Assembly (NCBI GenBank): GCA_044224215.1
Contig: JBGAKX010000046.1
Location: 1 to 31,507 of the forward strand
Direction of reading: 5' to 3'
DNA: 31,507 nt
Source of the DNA: DAOMFM01 sp035429825
GTDB taxonomy: Bacteria; Acidobacteriota; Blastocatellia; UBA7656; JADIYM01
Positions 24,668-31,507 of the stretch are shown here, in pieces. Position numbers and translations under genes: made by a program. Numbering within the stretch: position 1 is the stretch's first letter; every line of letters begins with the position of its first letter. The notes under the pieces are model-generated. The model ran no database searches and was not told the origin of the DNA. It saw only the letters and a program-made list of their open reading frames with translations.

Positions 24668-24907
24668 ATGAATCAGTTCAGCACCACAGAAGAGCTCAAG
24701 GACTATCTCCTCTCGAGTGACCCCCACTTCCGCGAGCTTGTCGACGAGCACAAGCAGTACGAGCAGCGCCTGAGCGAACTTTCCGCATTGCCATATCCGA
24801 ACGATGACGAGCTGAACGAAGAGAAAAGCATCAAGAAGAAGAAGCTGTATATCAAGGATCAGATGGAGATGATTCTCCACCAATATCGCCATCGCGAGAG
24901 CGCGTAA
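24668..24907 (+). CDS. DUF465 (YdcH-like) small protein
   Basis: A 79-residue helical hairpin protein. The DUF465 pattern is clear: HFRELVDEHKQYEQRLSEL, a short turn (PYPNDDE), then KSIKKKKLYIKDQMEMIL. The family's role is not established. AGGAGG (24657-24662) lies 5 nt before ATG 24668. An in-frame start at 24578 is rejected because it falls inside the promoter. The gene stands alone, with its own promoter and terminator. Confidence 0.9.
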   Translation: MNQFSTTEELKDYLLSSDPHFRELVDEHKQYEQRLSELSALPYPNDDELNEEKSIKKKKLYIKDQMEMILHQYRHRESA

Positions 24908-24946
24908 CAACGCTCATTATTCAGTCCTACATACAAGTCCCAAACG

Positions 24947-24977
24947 AACGGGGGCGCCATGTGAGCGCCCCCGTTTT
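24947..24977 (+). terminator. Intrinsic terminator after DUF465
   Basis: AACGGGGGCGC (24947-24957), 7-nt loop, GCGCCCCCGTT (24965-24975), followed by TT. An 11-bp perfect stem with a short T-run. Confidence 0.88.
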
Positions 24978-25043
24978 GCGTCACGAGGGCGGAGTCTGTA
25001 TGCTCATCGCCCGCACTCCTCACAGCAGTTCGACATCCGATCT

Positions 25044-25682
25044 ATGGCCAGAGACGGCATTCCATTTCTCCTGCTCTTCACGATTCCGGCTCTCGTCGCC
25101 GGTGGCGCCGCGGCCGTTTTCGGACTGTGGTTCCTGTGGGGTTTCGCGGCCACGTGCGCTCTCCTGGCCGCGTTCATGGCGTATTTCTTCAGAAATCCCG
25201 AGCGCACGCCGCCCGGCGAGCCAAACGTAGTCGTGTCGCCGGCGGACGGTAAGGTCCTCGTCGTCGAGCGCGTCGATCCAACGGACGAATCGTCGCCGAC
25301 GCAGGTCTGCATCTTTCTGTCGCCGCTCGACGTGCACATCAACCGATCGCCGATCGGCGGCACGATCGAGGACGTCGTGTACAAGCCTGGCTCGTTCAAG
25401 GTGGCAAGCCGGCGCATCGCATCCGAGGTGAACGAGCAGAACGTCATCACGATCTCGAACCCCGAGATGACGATCGTCGTGCGACAGATCGCCGGCCTGC
25501 TCGCGCGCCGAATCGTGTGCTGGAAGAAACCGGGAGACCCGGTCGAACGCGGCGAAAGGATCGGTTTGATGAAGTTCAGTTCGAGGATGGACGTCGTGAT
25601 GACCGCCGACATTCAGGTGCTCTGCAAGACAGGCGATCGTGTCGTGGCAGGCGAGACAATCATCGGGAGGAAACTGTCGTGA
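25044..25682 (+). CDS. psd: Phosphatidylserine decarboxylase, short form
   Basis: Converts phosphatidylserine to phosphatidylethanolamine. It is a 212-residue short-type enzyme with two N-terminal membrane helices (residues ~7-48), then FRNPER and VVSPADGKVLVVE, FLSPLDVHINRSPI (the conserved His region) and a lipoyl-like C-terminal fold. The enzyme is expected to cut itself and turn a Ser into a pyruvoyl group, normally at a Gly-Ser pair (FGSR); here the site reads MKFSSRMDV, with Ser 179-Ser 180. No clear Shine-Dalgarno is seen before ATG 25044. It is coupled to pssA by a GTGA overlap. Confidence 0.92.
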   Translation: MARDGIPFLLLFTIPALVAGGAAAVFGLWFLWGFAATCALLAAFMAYFFRNPERTPPGEPNVVVSPADGKVLVVERVDPTDESSPTQVCIFLSPLDVHINRSPIGGTIEDVVYKPGSFKVASRRIASEVNEQNVITISNPEMTIVVRQIAGLLARRIVCWKKPGDPVERGERIGLMKFSSRMDVVMTADIQVLCKTGDRVVAGETIIGRKLS

Positions 25683-26593
25683 GCGAAACCGACGAACAGC
25701 CGAGACCCGAGCGGAAGGGCATCAAGAAGGGCGTCTATATCATTCCGAGCCTCTTCACGACGGCGAACATCTTCTGCGGATTCTCGGCGGTGATCGAATC
25801 GCTGAACGGCAGCATGGCGCTCAGCCTGAACGACATCGGTGAGGCGGCGAGGCATTTCAACATCGCCGCAATCTTCATCGGCTGGGCGGTGCTCTTCGAT
25901 TTTCTCGATGGACGTGTCGCCCGCATGACGAATTCGACGACAAAGTTCGGCGTTGAATTCGACTCCATCGCCGACGTCCTGACGTTTGGGATCGCGCCCG
26001 CGATGCTCGCGTACTGCTGGGGATACGGGTTCCTCCCCGAGTTCGGCCGCATTTCGTGGGCGGTCTCGTTTCTGTACCTGATATGCGGCGCGCTGCGGCT
26101 CGCGCGATTCAACGTGCAGGCGTCGAAGCCCGCGATGCAGAAGGCGGGCACCAGCCCGAAGCTCGAGAAGAAGGCCTTTGTCGGGATGCCAATTCCCGCG
26201 GGCGCAAGCCTGATCGCCGCGATTGTCCACGCGGCCAAGACTCCGGCATCGCAGACCACGGCGACGATCGACCTCGTTGGACGGGAGTACGTTGTCGGTC
26301 CCCACGGCTGGGCGACGGCAATGCTTGTGCTCGTCGCGCTGCTCGCACTGCTGATGGTCAGCACGTTCCGCTATACGTCGTTCAAGTCGATCGGCCCGCT
26401 GTCTCGAAATCCGCGGCTTGTCATCCTGCTCATCGCACTCGGCGTGTGTGCGGTCTACTACTACTCCGAGTGGACACTTCTGGCGCTCGCCGTGCTGTAC
26501 GCGCTCCACGGGATCGTCGGCAAGATCGTCGGGCTCGTTCGACGCCTGTTCGTGTCGCCGACGCACGAGGGAACACAGAGCGCCGACGGATAA
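25679..26593 (+). CDS. pssA: CDP-diacylglycerol--serine O-phosphatidyltransferase
   Basis: Makes phosphatidylserine from CDP-diacylglycerol and serine, feeding psd just upstream. It has 304 residues and several membrane helices. The CDP-alcohol phosphatidyltransferase motif is complete: Asp 74, Asp 77, Gly 78, Ala 81, Arg 82, Gly 91, Asp 95, Asp 99, in FDFLDGRVARMTNS and FGVEFDSIAD. GTG 25679 overlaps the psd stop and has GGAGG 8 nt upstream. The N-terminal 16 residues are charged and cytoplasmic. The convergent symporter gene ends only 16 bp away and I see no terminator in the gap. Confidence 0.94.
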   Translation: MSETDEQPRPERKGIKKGVYIIPSLFTTANIFCGFSAVIESLNGSMALSLNDIGEAARHFNIAAIFIGWAVLFDFLDGRVARMTNSTTKFGVEFDSIADVLTFGIAPAMLAYCWGYGFLPEFGRISWAVSFLYLICGALRLARFNVQASKPAMQKAGTSPKLEKKAFVGMPIPAGASLIAAIVHAAKTPASQTTATIDLVGREYVVGPHGWATAMLVLVALLALLMVSTFRYTSFKSIGPLSRNPRLVILLIALGVCAVYYYSEWTLLALAVLYALHGIVGKIVGLVRRLFVSPTHEGTQSADG

Positions 26594-26609
26594 CTTCGCC
26601 GGCCTTGCA

Positions 26610-27935
26610 CTACTGCTTGAGCGGGAATCCCTCGGAGCGTGAAACGTACGCCGCGGCGGTGATGTCTCCCGTGACGTTCAGGACGGTGCGGCTCATGTCC
26701 AGGATGCGATCGACACCCAGAATGATCGCGATGCCCTCGGCCGGCACACCGACCGTCTGAAGGACCAGCACGACGAGCGGCAGCGAGCCGCCCGGGACGC
26801 CCGCCGTGCCGATTCCGGCGAGCACCGACATCAGGACAACCGTAAGTTGTTGTCCGAGCGTGAGATCGACGTTGAAGACCTGGGCGAGGAAGAGCACCGT
26901 GATGCCCTCATACAGGGCCGTGCCGTTCTGGTTGGCCGTCGAGCCCAGCGTGAGCACGAACCCGGTGATCTCGCGCGGGACGCCGAGCTCTTCTTCGGTG
27001 ACGCGGATCGCGGTCGGCAGCGTCGCGTTGCTCGAGCTCGTCGAGAATGCCGTGATCATGACCTCGCGAATCTTGCGGAAGAACACGAGCGGGCTCATCT
27101 TGGCGAACACCTTGATGAGGATCGAATACGTGACAAACTGGTGGATTGCGAGTCCCAGTAGAACGACAAACACGTACATGCCGAGCGACTTGAATACCTC
27201 GAATCCGAGCCTCGCCGTGGTGCCGAAGATCAACGCCGCGACGGCGTACGGCGCGAGCGCCATCGCAAAACCGATGATCTTCATCACGGCCGCGTAGACG
27301 CCCTGCAGCACCCCGATCACGGGCTTTACAGTGTCGGGATCGCTGAGCGCCAGCCCCAGTCCGAAGACGAACGCGAAAAACATGATCGCCAGGAATCCGC
27401 TGCCGGCGTAATCGGCGTGCGGGTTCGTGGCATTCGCGGCGTCGCTGAGCGGGTTGTTCGGAATGATCTGGAGGATCCGGTCGACGGTCTTCGTCGACTT
27501 GGCCTTTTCGGCGTTCGCGATCACGGCGTCCTTGCCGCTCGACGCGATCAGCTCCGCCTTCTTCTCGGGAGAGAGGTAGCTGCCGGGCTTGATCGTGTTC
27601 ACGAGCGCCAGGCCAAGGACGACCGACAGCGTGGTGACGATCAGCGTGTACGCAAATGTCTTGAGTCCGATTCGTCCGAGACGGCGAACGTCGCCGAGCT
27701 CCGCGACACCGAGCGCGAGCGCCGAGAAGATCAGCGGAATCACGACCATGAAGATCATCCGCAGAAAGACCTGACCGACGAAATACGCCGGCCCCTCGAT
27801 GAACCAGGTCAATCGCGGATCCTTGCCGAACAGCAGGTTCGCCGAGACTCCCGACACGGCGCCCACGAGGAGCCCGATCAGGATCTTGCTGTGGATGGCG
27901 AGCTTCTTTCGCGGAGCCGGGTCGGATTCGTGCAT
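26610..27935 (-). CDS. Dicarboxylate/amino acid:cation symporter (DAACS family, GltP/DctA-like)
   Basis: A sodium- or proton-coupled inner-membrane importer of 441 residues. Family features: Ser-rich hairpin FSTSSSNATLPTAI, the TM7 motif NQNGTALYEG (usually NMDGT or NMNGT), hairpin 2 IGTAGVPGGSLPL, and TM8 DRILDMSRTVLNVTGD. Here the TM7 motif has Gln and Asn, so cation use may differ from the usual case. The charged insert after TM3-4 (residues ~120-170) is longer than in GltPh. No typical Shine-Dalgarno precedes ATG 27935. It lies 17 nt after the enoyl-CoA hydratase gene, as the last gene of the minus-strand operon. The substrate (C4-dicarboxylate, glutamate or aspartate) is not resolved. 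Confidence 0.92.
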   Translation of the reverse strand: MHESDPAPRKKLAIHSKILIGLLVGAVSGVSANLLFGKDPRLTWFIEGPAYFVGQVFLRMIFMVVIPLIFSALALGVAELGDVRRLGRIGLKTFAYTLIVTTLSVVLGLALVNTIKPGSYLSPEKKAELIASSGKDAVIANAEKAKSTKTVDRILQIIPNNPLSDAANATNPHADYAGSGFLAIMFFAFVFGLGLALSDPDTVKPVIGVLQGVYAAVMKIIGFAMALAPYAVAALIFGTTARLGFEVFKSLGMYVFVVLLGLAIHQFVTYSILIKVFAKMSPLVFFRKIREVMITAFSTSSSNATLPTAIRVTEEELGVPREITGFVLTLGSTANQNGTALYEGITVLFLAQVFNVDLTLGQQLTVVLMSVLAGIGTAGVPGGSLPLVVLVLQTVGVPAEGIAIILGVDRILDMSRTVLNVTGDITAAAYVSRSEGFPLKQ

Positions 27936-27952
27936 GTCGGTTCGGGGAGGTC

Positions 27953-28726
27953 TCAGGATCGCTTGAGAAACCGGGCGATGCCGTCGCGGCAGTCGTCCGT
28001 GAGCCGGGCCACGGCGTTCAAGTCCGCGCCGGCCGATATTGCGGCGTCGAACGTCATTCCGTCGATGTGGTAGAGCAGGTACTTGGACAGGGCAACGGCC
28101 GACGCGCTGGCCCGCGCCAGGCCTGACATGTAATCCGTGACAATGTCGTCAAACACGTCGTCCTCGATCACGCGCGTGACGAGACCAATCTCGGCGGCGC
28201 GCGCCGCGGAGATCGATTCGCCCGTCGCGATCAGCTCGAATGCGATCTTCTCGGACACCGACCGTCTCAGGATTGCCATAACCATCGCGGGCACGAACCC
28301 GATACGAACTTCCGGATAGCCGAACAGCGACGATTCGGCCGCAAGGATGATGTCGCATGCAGTGGCGAGCCCGCAGCCGCCTGCGAGCGCGCGGCCGCGC
28401 ACCGCTGCGACGACCGGCTTTGGAATCTGGCGCATCAGGACGAACAGATCCATCATCGAGCGCGCGTCGTCGCGGTTCTCGAGGATGTTGCTCTCGGCAA
28501 TGCGCTGGATCGCCGACAGATCCGCGCCCGAACAGAAGTCCGTTCCGGCTCCCTTGAGCAGGATCGCGCGCACGTCCGGCGCGTCGCGCGCCACGGCAAA
28601 CGCAGCCTTCAGTTCGCTGACCGTCGGGATGTCGAGCGCGTTGCGCTTCTCAGGACGATTGAGCGTGACGACGGCAGTCCCGTCCGTAACGTCATACGTG
28701 ATTCGCGTGTATCTGTCTGAATCCAT
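27953..28726 (-). CDS. Enoyl-CoA hydratase/isomerase family protein (methylglutaconyl-CoA hydratase-like)
   Basis: A 257-residue crotonase-fold enzyme acting on a CoA thioester. Oxyanion-hole segments: GTDFCSGADLSAI and RGRALAGGCGLATACDI. Of the two catalytic Glu of classical hydratase, the one in GGCELA is Gly here, whereas that in FGYPEVRIGF is kept. This pattern is common in methylglutaconyl-CoA hydratase (leucine breakdown) and in some isomerases. With AtuA genes in the same operon, breakdown of branched acyl-CoA or terpenoid acids is a reasonable inference. ATG 28726 is used because the in-frame extension to 28846 overlaps the upstream zinc-ribbon gene. Confidence 0.88.
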   Translation of the reverse strand: MDSDRYTRITYDVTDGTAVVTLNRPEKRNALDIPTVSELKAAFAVARDAPDVRAILLKGAGTDFCSGADLSAIQRIAESNILENRDDARSMMDLFVLMRQIPKPVVAAVRGRALAGGCGLATACDIILAAESSLFGYPEVRIGFVPAMVMAILRRSVSEKIAFELIATGESISAARAAEIGLVTRVIEDDVFDDIVTDYMSGLARASASAVALSKYLLYHIDGMTFDAAISAGADLNAVARLTDDCRDGIARFLKRS

Positions 28727-28749
28727 GATTGGCGCCCGGATCGAGCCCG

Positions 28750-29001
28750 TCAGTACTTTACGACACCCGATCCACGCGTCGTGGGATCGACCGCCATGCG
28801 CAATCCGTCGATCTGGAGTGACGCGGCTACCCATCGTTCGCCGCAATTCGGACAGACGAGGCCCGTCGTCGGCGACGGCTTCTCGAATCCCCGTCGAGGG
28901 GCGAAGTGCGCTGCATCGAGCACGACGCGGTCCGTCGGACCCGAATAGTCATAGATGATACGGTTGCAGAATAGGCAGGTGACTGGAAGTGTTGCAGCCA
29001 T
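28750..29001 (-). CDS. Small zinc-ribbon protein of unknown function
   Basis: An 83-residue protein with two CxxC pairs, CLFC (9-12) and CPNCG (50-54), which would form one zinc ribbon. The rest is short beta strands (RIIYDYSG, RWVAASLQIDG). No family recognised. GGAG lies 8 nt before ATG 29001. Gaps of 23 nt on both sides place it in the AtuA-hydratase operon. It could be an adaptor for one of its enzyme neighbours, or unrelated to the pathway. Confidence 0.72.
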   Translation of the reverse strand: MAATLPVTCLFCNRIIYDYSGPTDRVVLDAAHFAPRRGFEKPSPTTGLVCPNCGERWVAASLQIDGLRMAVDPTTRGSGVVKY

Positions 29002-29024
29002 TCGTGATCTCCCGCGAGTTGGCG

Positions 29025-29363
29025 CTATTCGAGAAGACGCGCCGTGTCCGCGTCGAGGTCGATTTCCATCCGCAGAAGCGCCGAGCTGTACGTCTTGCCC
29101 TGCGCGTCGGTCTTCAGCGAGACCGTGCCGCCGCCGCCAAGTGATTCGTGCAGAAGGAAGTTGAGCGCGCCGAGATTCGGCAGTTCGAACCGCTCGACGC
29201 CGCCATGACAGATGCCATGGAAATGTCGCTTTACCGCGTCCGCCGTTACGTGCTCGACGAGGGCAGGGTAGAACTCCGGACGCAGTGCGATGAGCCCCAC
29301 GTTCGCCGTGTCGCCTTTGTCGCCTGAACGCGCATGCGCGATCTTCACGAGCTGAACTCTCAT
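29025..29363 (-). CDS. AtuA-like C-terminal domain protein (separate polypeptide)
   Basis: A 112-residue protein matching the small C-terminal domain of AtuA-family proteins: HARSGDKGDTANVGLIALRP near the start (the signature ARSGDKGD), then LPNLGALNFLLHESLGGGG. In Pseudomonas AtuA this domain is fused to the large DUF1446 domain; here it is its own gene, 6 nt after that gene. The two products presumably act together. GGAG in the end of the upstream gene serves as Shine-Dalgarno. AtuA is required for acyclic terpene (citronellol) use in Pseudomonas, but its reaction is not defined. Confidence 0.85.
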   Translation of the reverse strand: MRVQLVKIAHARSGDKGDTANVGLIALRPEFYPALVEHVTADAVKRHFHGICHGGVERFELPNLGALNFLLHESLGGGGTVSLKTDAQGKTYSSALLRMEIDLDADTARLLE

Positions 29364-29369
29364 CGTGCT

Positions 29370-30734
29370 TCAGGCCTCCAGAATTTCGACGACCGGCGAG
29401 ACCGCCGTCTTTGGAATGAGCGCAGGCCAGTACGCGACGACCTCCTGCACGCGCGGCCGGCCGCCCGCGAATCCAGTGACATTCGGCGGACCCGTGAGAA
29501 CCAGTGGCGCGAGCTCCTTCGTGAACCGCTCGACCGCGTCCTTGTCCTGTCCGCGCACGCCGATTCGAAATTCAATCTCGGCGATGCCGCTCGAGGGCTC
29601 GCCTGCGAGGGGCCCATGACACGCGCCGGCGCCGACAAACTCGGTGAGTACTTCGTCAAATTTCAGACCGAGACCGTCGAGGCGCTCGCGCAGGATCCTG
29701 TCGGCCGCCTGCGCCTTTGCGTACGCGTCTGGCCACGCGTAGACAAGCGAGCCGACCGCCTTGTATCCGGCGCTGTAGCTGATCGAGACCTTGTAGAACT
29801 CGGTCTCAGGCCGTCCCTTGATGCCGAAAAGCCTCACGCGGTCAGGCCCGTCGTCCGCGAGCTGGATCGTGGTGAAGTCCGCGACGCAGTCCGGTGTGAT
29901 GTACTCGCGCGGATCACCCATCTCGTAGACGAGCTGCTCCTTGACGACGGCAGTCGTAATGCGGCCGCCGGTCCCAGCGTGTTTCGTGATGACGACCTCG
30001 CCGTCCGGCCGCGCCTCGGCGATCGGGTAACCGATGTTCGCCATGTCGGGAATCGTTTGCCAGTCGACCATGCAGTTGCCGCCGGATGCCTGGGCGCCAC
30101 ACTCGATCGTGTGACCGGCGATCGTCCCCGCTGCGAGCAGGTCCCAGTCGTCGCGCTTCCAACCGAACGTGTGGATCATCGGTGCGAGCGTAAGGCCCGT
30201 ATCCGTGCATCGGCCCGTGATGATGATTCGCGCGCCTCCGGCGAGCGCCTCGACGATGGGCCACGCGCCAAAGTAGACGTTCGCGCTCTGGACCTGGTCC
30301 CGGATCGTGGAGAGCGGTTCGCCCGTGTCCATGTTGCGGAGCTCGATGCCATCCGCAAGAAACTGGTCGAGCCGTCCCATGATGTCGTCGCCGTGGACGA
30401 TCCCAACCTTGACCTTGCCGGAAAAACCCTGCCGACGGGCCACGTCGAGCACAGCGTTCGAACACCCGGCCGGATTCACGCCGCCGGCGTTCGCGATCAC
30501 GGTGATGTCGCGCTCGACGCACGCCGGAAGAATGCGCTCGACGAGAGGCACGAAATCCGTGGCGTATCCGAGGTTCGGATTGCGAGCGCGCTGCTTCTGC
30601 ATGATCGACATCGTGACTTCGGCCAGATAGTCGAGCATCAGGAAGTCGATCGGCCCGCCCTGGACCTGCCGGACCGGCGCTTCGAGCGAGTCGCCCCAGA
30701 AGCCCTGCCCACTTGCGATTCGTATGGTTTTCAT
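29370..30734 (-). CDS. AtuA family protein (DUF1446), large N-terminal domain
   Basis: A 454-residue cytoplasmic protein. Family landmarks: IASGQGFWGDS, DFLMLDYLAEVTMSIM, ANAGGVNPAGCSNAV, GGARIIITGRCTDTGLTLAP, and WDLLAAGTIAGHTIECGAQA followed by SGGN. DUF1446 proteins occur in acyclic terpene and branched-chain acid operons. This is the first gene of a five-gene minus-strand unit (AtuA-N, AtuA-C, zinc ribbon, hydratase, symporter). I use ATG 30734; a TTG at 30743 would add three residues and neither has a good Shine-Dalgarno sequence. The predicted leader is only ~16 nt. A palindrome overlaps the predicted -35. Confidence 0.9.
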   Translation of the reverse strand: MKTIRIASGQGFWGDSLEAPVRQVQGGPIDFLMLDYLAEVTMSIMQKQRARNPNLGYATDFVPLVERILPACVERDITVIANAGGVNPAGCSNAVLDVARRQGFSGKVKVGIVHGDDIMGRLDQFLADGIELRNMDTGEPLSTIRDQVQSANVYFGAWPIVEALAGGARIIITGRCTDTGLTLAPMIHTFGWKRDDWDLLAAGTIAGHTIECGAQASGGNCMVDWQTIPDMANIGYPIAEARPDGEVVITKHAGTGGRITTAVVKEQLVYEMGDPREYITPDCVADFTTIQLADDGPDRVRLFGIKGRPETEFYKVSISYSAGYKAVGSLVYAWPDAYAKAQAADRILRERLDGLGLKFDEVLTEFVGAGACHGPLAGEPSSGIAEIEFRIGVRGQDKDAVERFTKELAPLVLTGPPNVTGFAGGRPRVQEVVAYWPALIPKTAVSPVVEILEA

Positions 30735-30756
30735 AGCGATCAACGGAAACTGGGAG

Positions 30757-30805
30757 ACTCTACCGCATTGGTTTCGTTGACGCCAAGGGCGTCACACGTG
30801 ACGCC
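30757..30805 (-). promoter_or_regulatory. Predicted atuA promoter with overlapping palindromic operator
   Basis: Minus-strand TTGGCG (30786-30781), 18-nt spacer, TAGAGT (30762-30757). The palindrome TGACGCC-AAG-GGCGTCA (30778-30794) covers the -35. A second repeat shares its arm: GGCGTCAC (30788-30795) and GTGACGCC (30798-30805). A repressor bound there would block RNA polymerase. In RNA from the upstream gene the two arms would form alternative hairpins. Confidence 0.55.
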
Positions 30806-30836
30806 GGCCGACTGAATTGAGCCAATTGGGGCGACG

Positions 30837-31507
30837 TTATGGAAGCTCGGTCAGCCGGGGATTCGCGTAATCTGTCGCGACCTCGAGGCGCAGAAATCGC
30901 CGATCTGGAAAGCGCTCCCTCAGCTGAGTTTCGACACCGGGCCTGAAGTTGAGAATGAGAATTCGGTCACTAAAGTCCGGCCTGGGACGTCGCCACTCGA
31001 GTACCCACGACCCAGTCATTCGATACACTTCGACCGACTGCCAGATGGATCGAAAGTCGTCGGCGAGCACAACGGCCCGTTCAGGCTCTGGAACTGCTGC
31101 GTCGAGCATTCCGTAGATCTGCGCCTGGATCTCGGCCTGTCGCCGGAGCGCGATGAACTCGATACCTGCAAACGAGCCGAGTCCGATGACAAGAAACAAT
31201 ACGATTGCGGCCGCAACCGGGGCAAAGCGCAGTCCGAATCGACTCTGGAGATCGTGAAGTGTGATCGCGCCAGCAACCGCGATAATCGTCAGCGGAATGA
31301 CCGACTCGGAGTAGTGAATCGGCCCGACGGAGTGGATTCCTATGTTGTCATGACCGAGCGCGAGGCAGAGGACCGAGATGGACGAGAGTGACAGCAATCG
31401 GGTCAGCCTGTCCCGCAGTGCACCCGATGCCACCAACCCGATGCCGAGCGGCCCGGCGAACCAAACGCCAAGCAGTAGCAGGTTGTAAGAAAGGTTGGCT
31501 CCAAGTC
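30837..31507 (-). CDS. Membrane protein C-terminal part, possible GT-C type glycosyltransferase (5' end off window)
   Basis: At least 223 residues, open at the right edge. Visible parts: membrane helices near LLLLGVWFAGPLGIGLVA, SVLCLALGH, SVIPLTIIAVAGAITL and APVAAAIVLFLVIGLGSF, then a ~110-residue soluble tail (VLADDFRSIWQSVEVYRMTG ... FRPGVETQLRERFPDRR). The stretch GPIHYSESVIPL resembles the GPRYY-E motif seen near the end of many Dol-P-Man/GT39-like membrane proteins. That assignment is tentative without the catalytic N-terminus. The frame continues upstream past the short-form start at 31436. Confidence 0.6.
   Translation of the reverse strand, partial: LGANLSYNLLLLGVWFAGPLGIGLVASGALRDRLTRLLSLSSISVLCLALGHDNIGIHSVGPIHYSESVIPLTIIAVAGAITLHDLQSRFGLRFAPVAAAIVLFLVIGLGSFAGIEFIALRRQAEIQAQIYGMLDAAVPEPERAVVLADDFRSIWQSVEVYRMTGSWVLEWRRPRPDFSDRILILNFRPGVETQLRERFPDRRFLRLEVATDYANPRLTELP

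Noticed and set aside
29334..30815. 493-codon plus-strand open frame over atuA
   Set aside because: Antisense to a recognised AtuA protein with a normal operon position.

Overview
The window is a GC-rich, gene-dense bacterial chromosome segment. There is no integrase, transposase, prophage or CRISPR array in it. It looks like a Gram-negative bacterium: there is an OmpA-C lipoprotein, an outer-membrane-type exported protein and a TonB-like domain. The mix of genes suggests Acidobacteriota, perhaps Vicinamibacteria. That mix is an archaeal/eukaryotic-type ProS, a large M14 peptidase, tandem MacB-like permeases, a DUF4912 + GH57 glucan-branching pair, and a split AtuA with an enoyl-CoA hydratase. 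The taxonomy is inference only.

Layout from left to right. At 1-1478 (-) is proS, almost complete. At 1628-7099 (+) are an exported M14 carboxypeptidase-like protein and two ABC permeases with no ATPase beside them. At 7100-7580 is a hairpin-rich, gene-free leader. At 7581-10308 (+) are DUF4912 and a GH57 branching enzyme whose last ~25 codons are out of frame, followed by a cluster of four hairpins. At 10397-11746 (-) is a class III aminotransferase. At 12077-14429 (+) is a tightly coupled cluster of three unfamiliar genes: an acidic two-part protein, a helix-hairpin-helix protein with a possible degenerate Hpt-like region, and a TPR protein. At 14440-16160 (-) are a PfkB kinase and an OmpA-like lipoprotein. 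At 16288-19023 (+) are an exported protein and uvrC.

At 19066-21798 (+) lies a translation block: a promoter, a ~290-nt leader, rpsA, a terminator, then initiator tRNA-fMet with its own promoter and terminator. At 21830-24907 (+) are a PilZ protein, an HD phosphohydrolase, a frameshifted TonB-like gene and a DUF465 protein. At 25044-26593 (+) are psd and pssA, which together make phosphatidylethanolamine. At 26610-30734 (-) is a probable five-gene catabolic operon: AtuA N-part, AtuA C-part, zinc ribbon, enoyl-CoA hydratase and dicarboxylate/amino-acid symporter. It has a palindrome over its predicted -35 box. At 30837-31507 (-) is the C-terminal part of a membrane protein that runs off the right edge.

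Most of the window is housekeeping. The parts that standard families explain least are the 12077-14429 cluster, the shared nested hairpin on both sides of the DUF4912-GH57 operon, and the overlapping palindromes upstream of atuA. Two genes carry frame breaks (GH57 near 10137-10144; TonB-like gene near 24153, 24242 and 24328). These should be checked against reads before any biological reading. All promoters, terminators and operators were called by eye.
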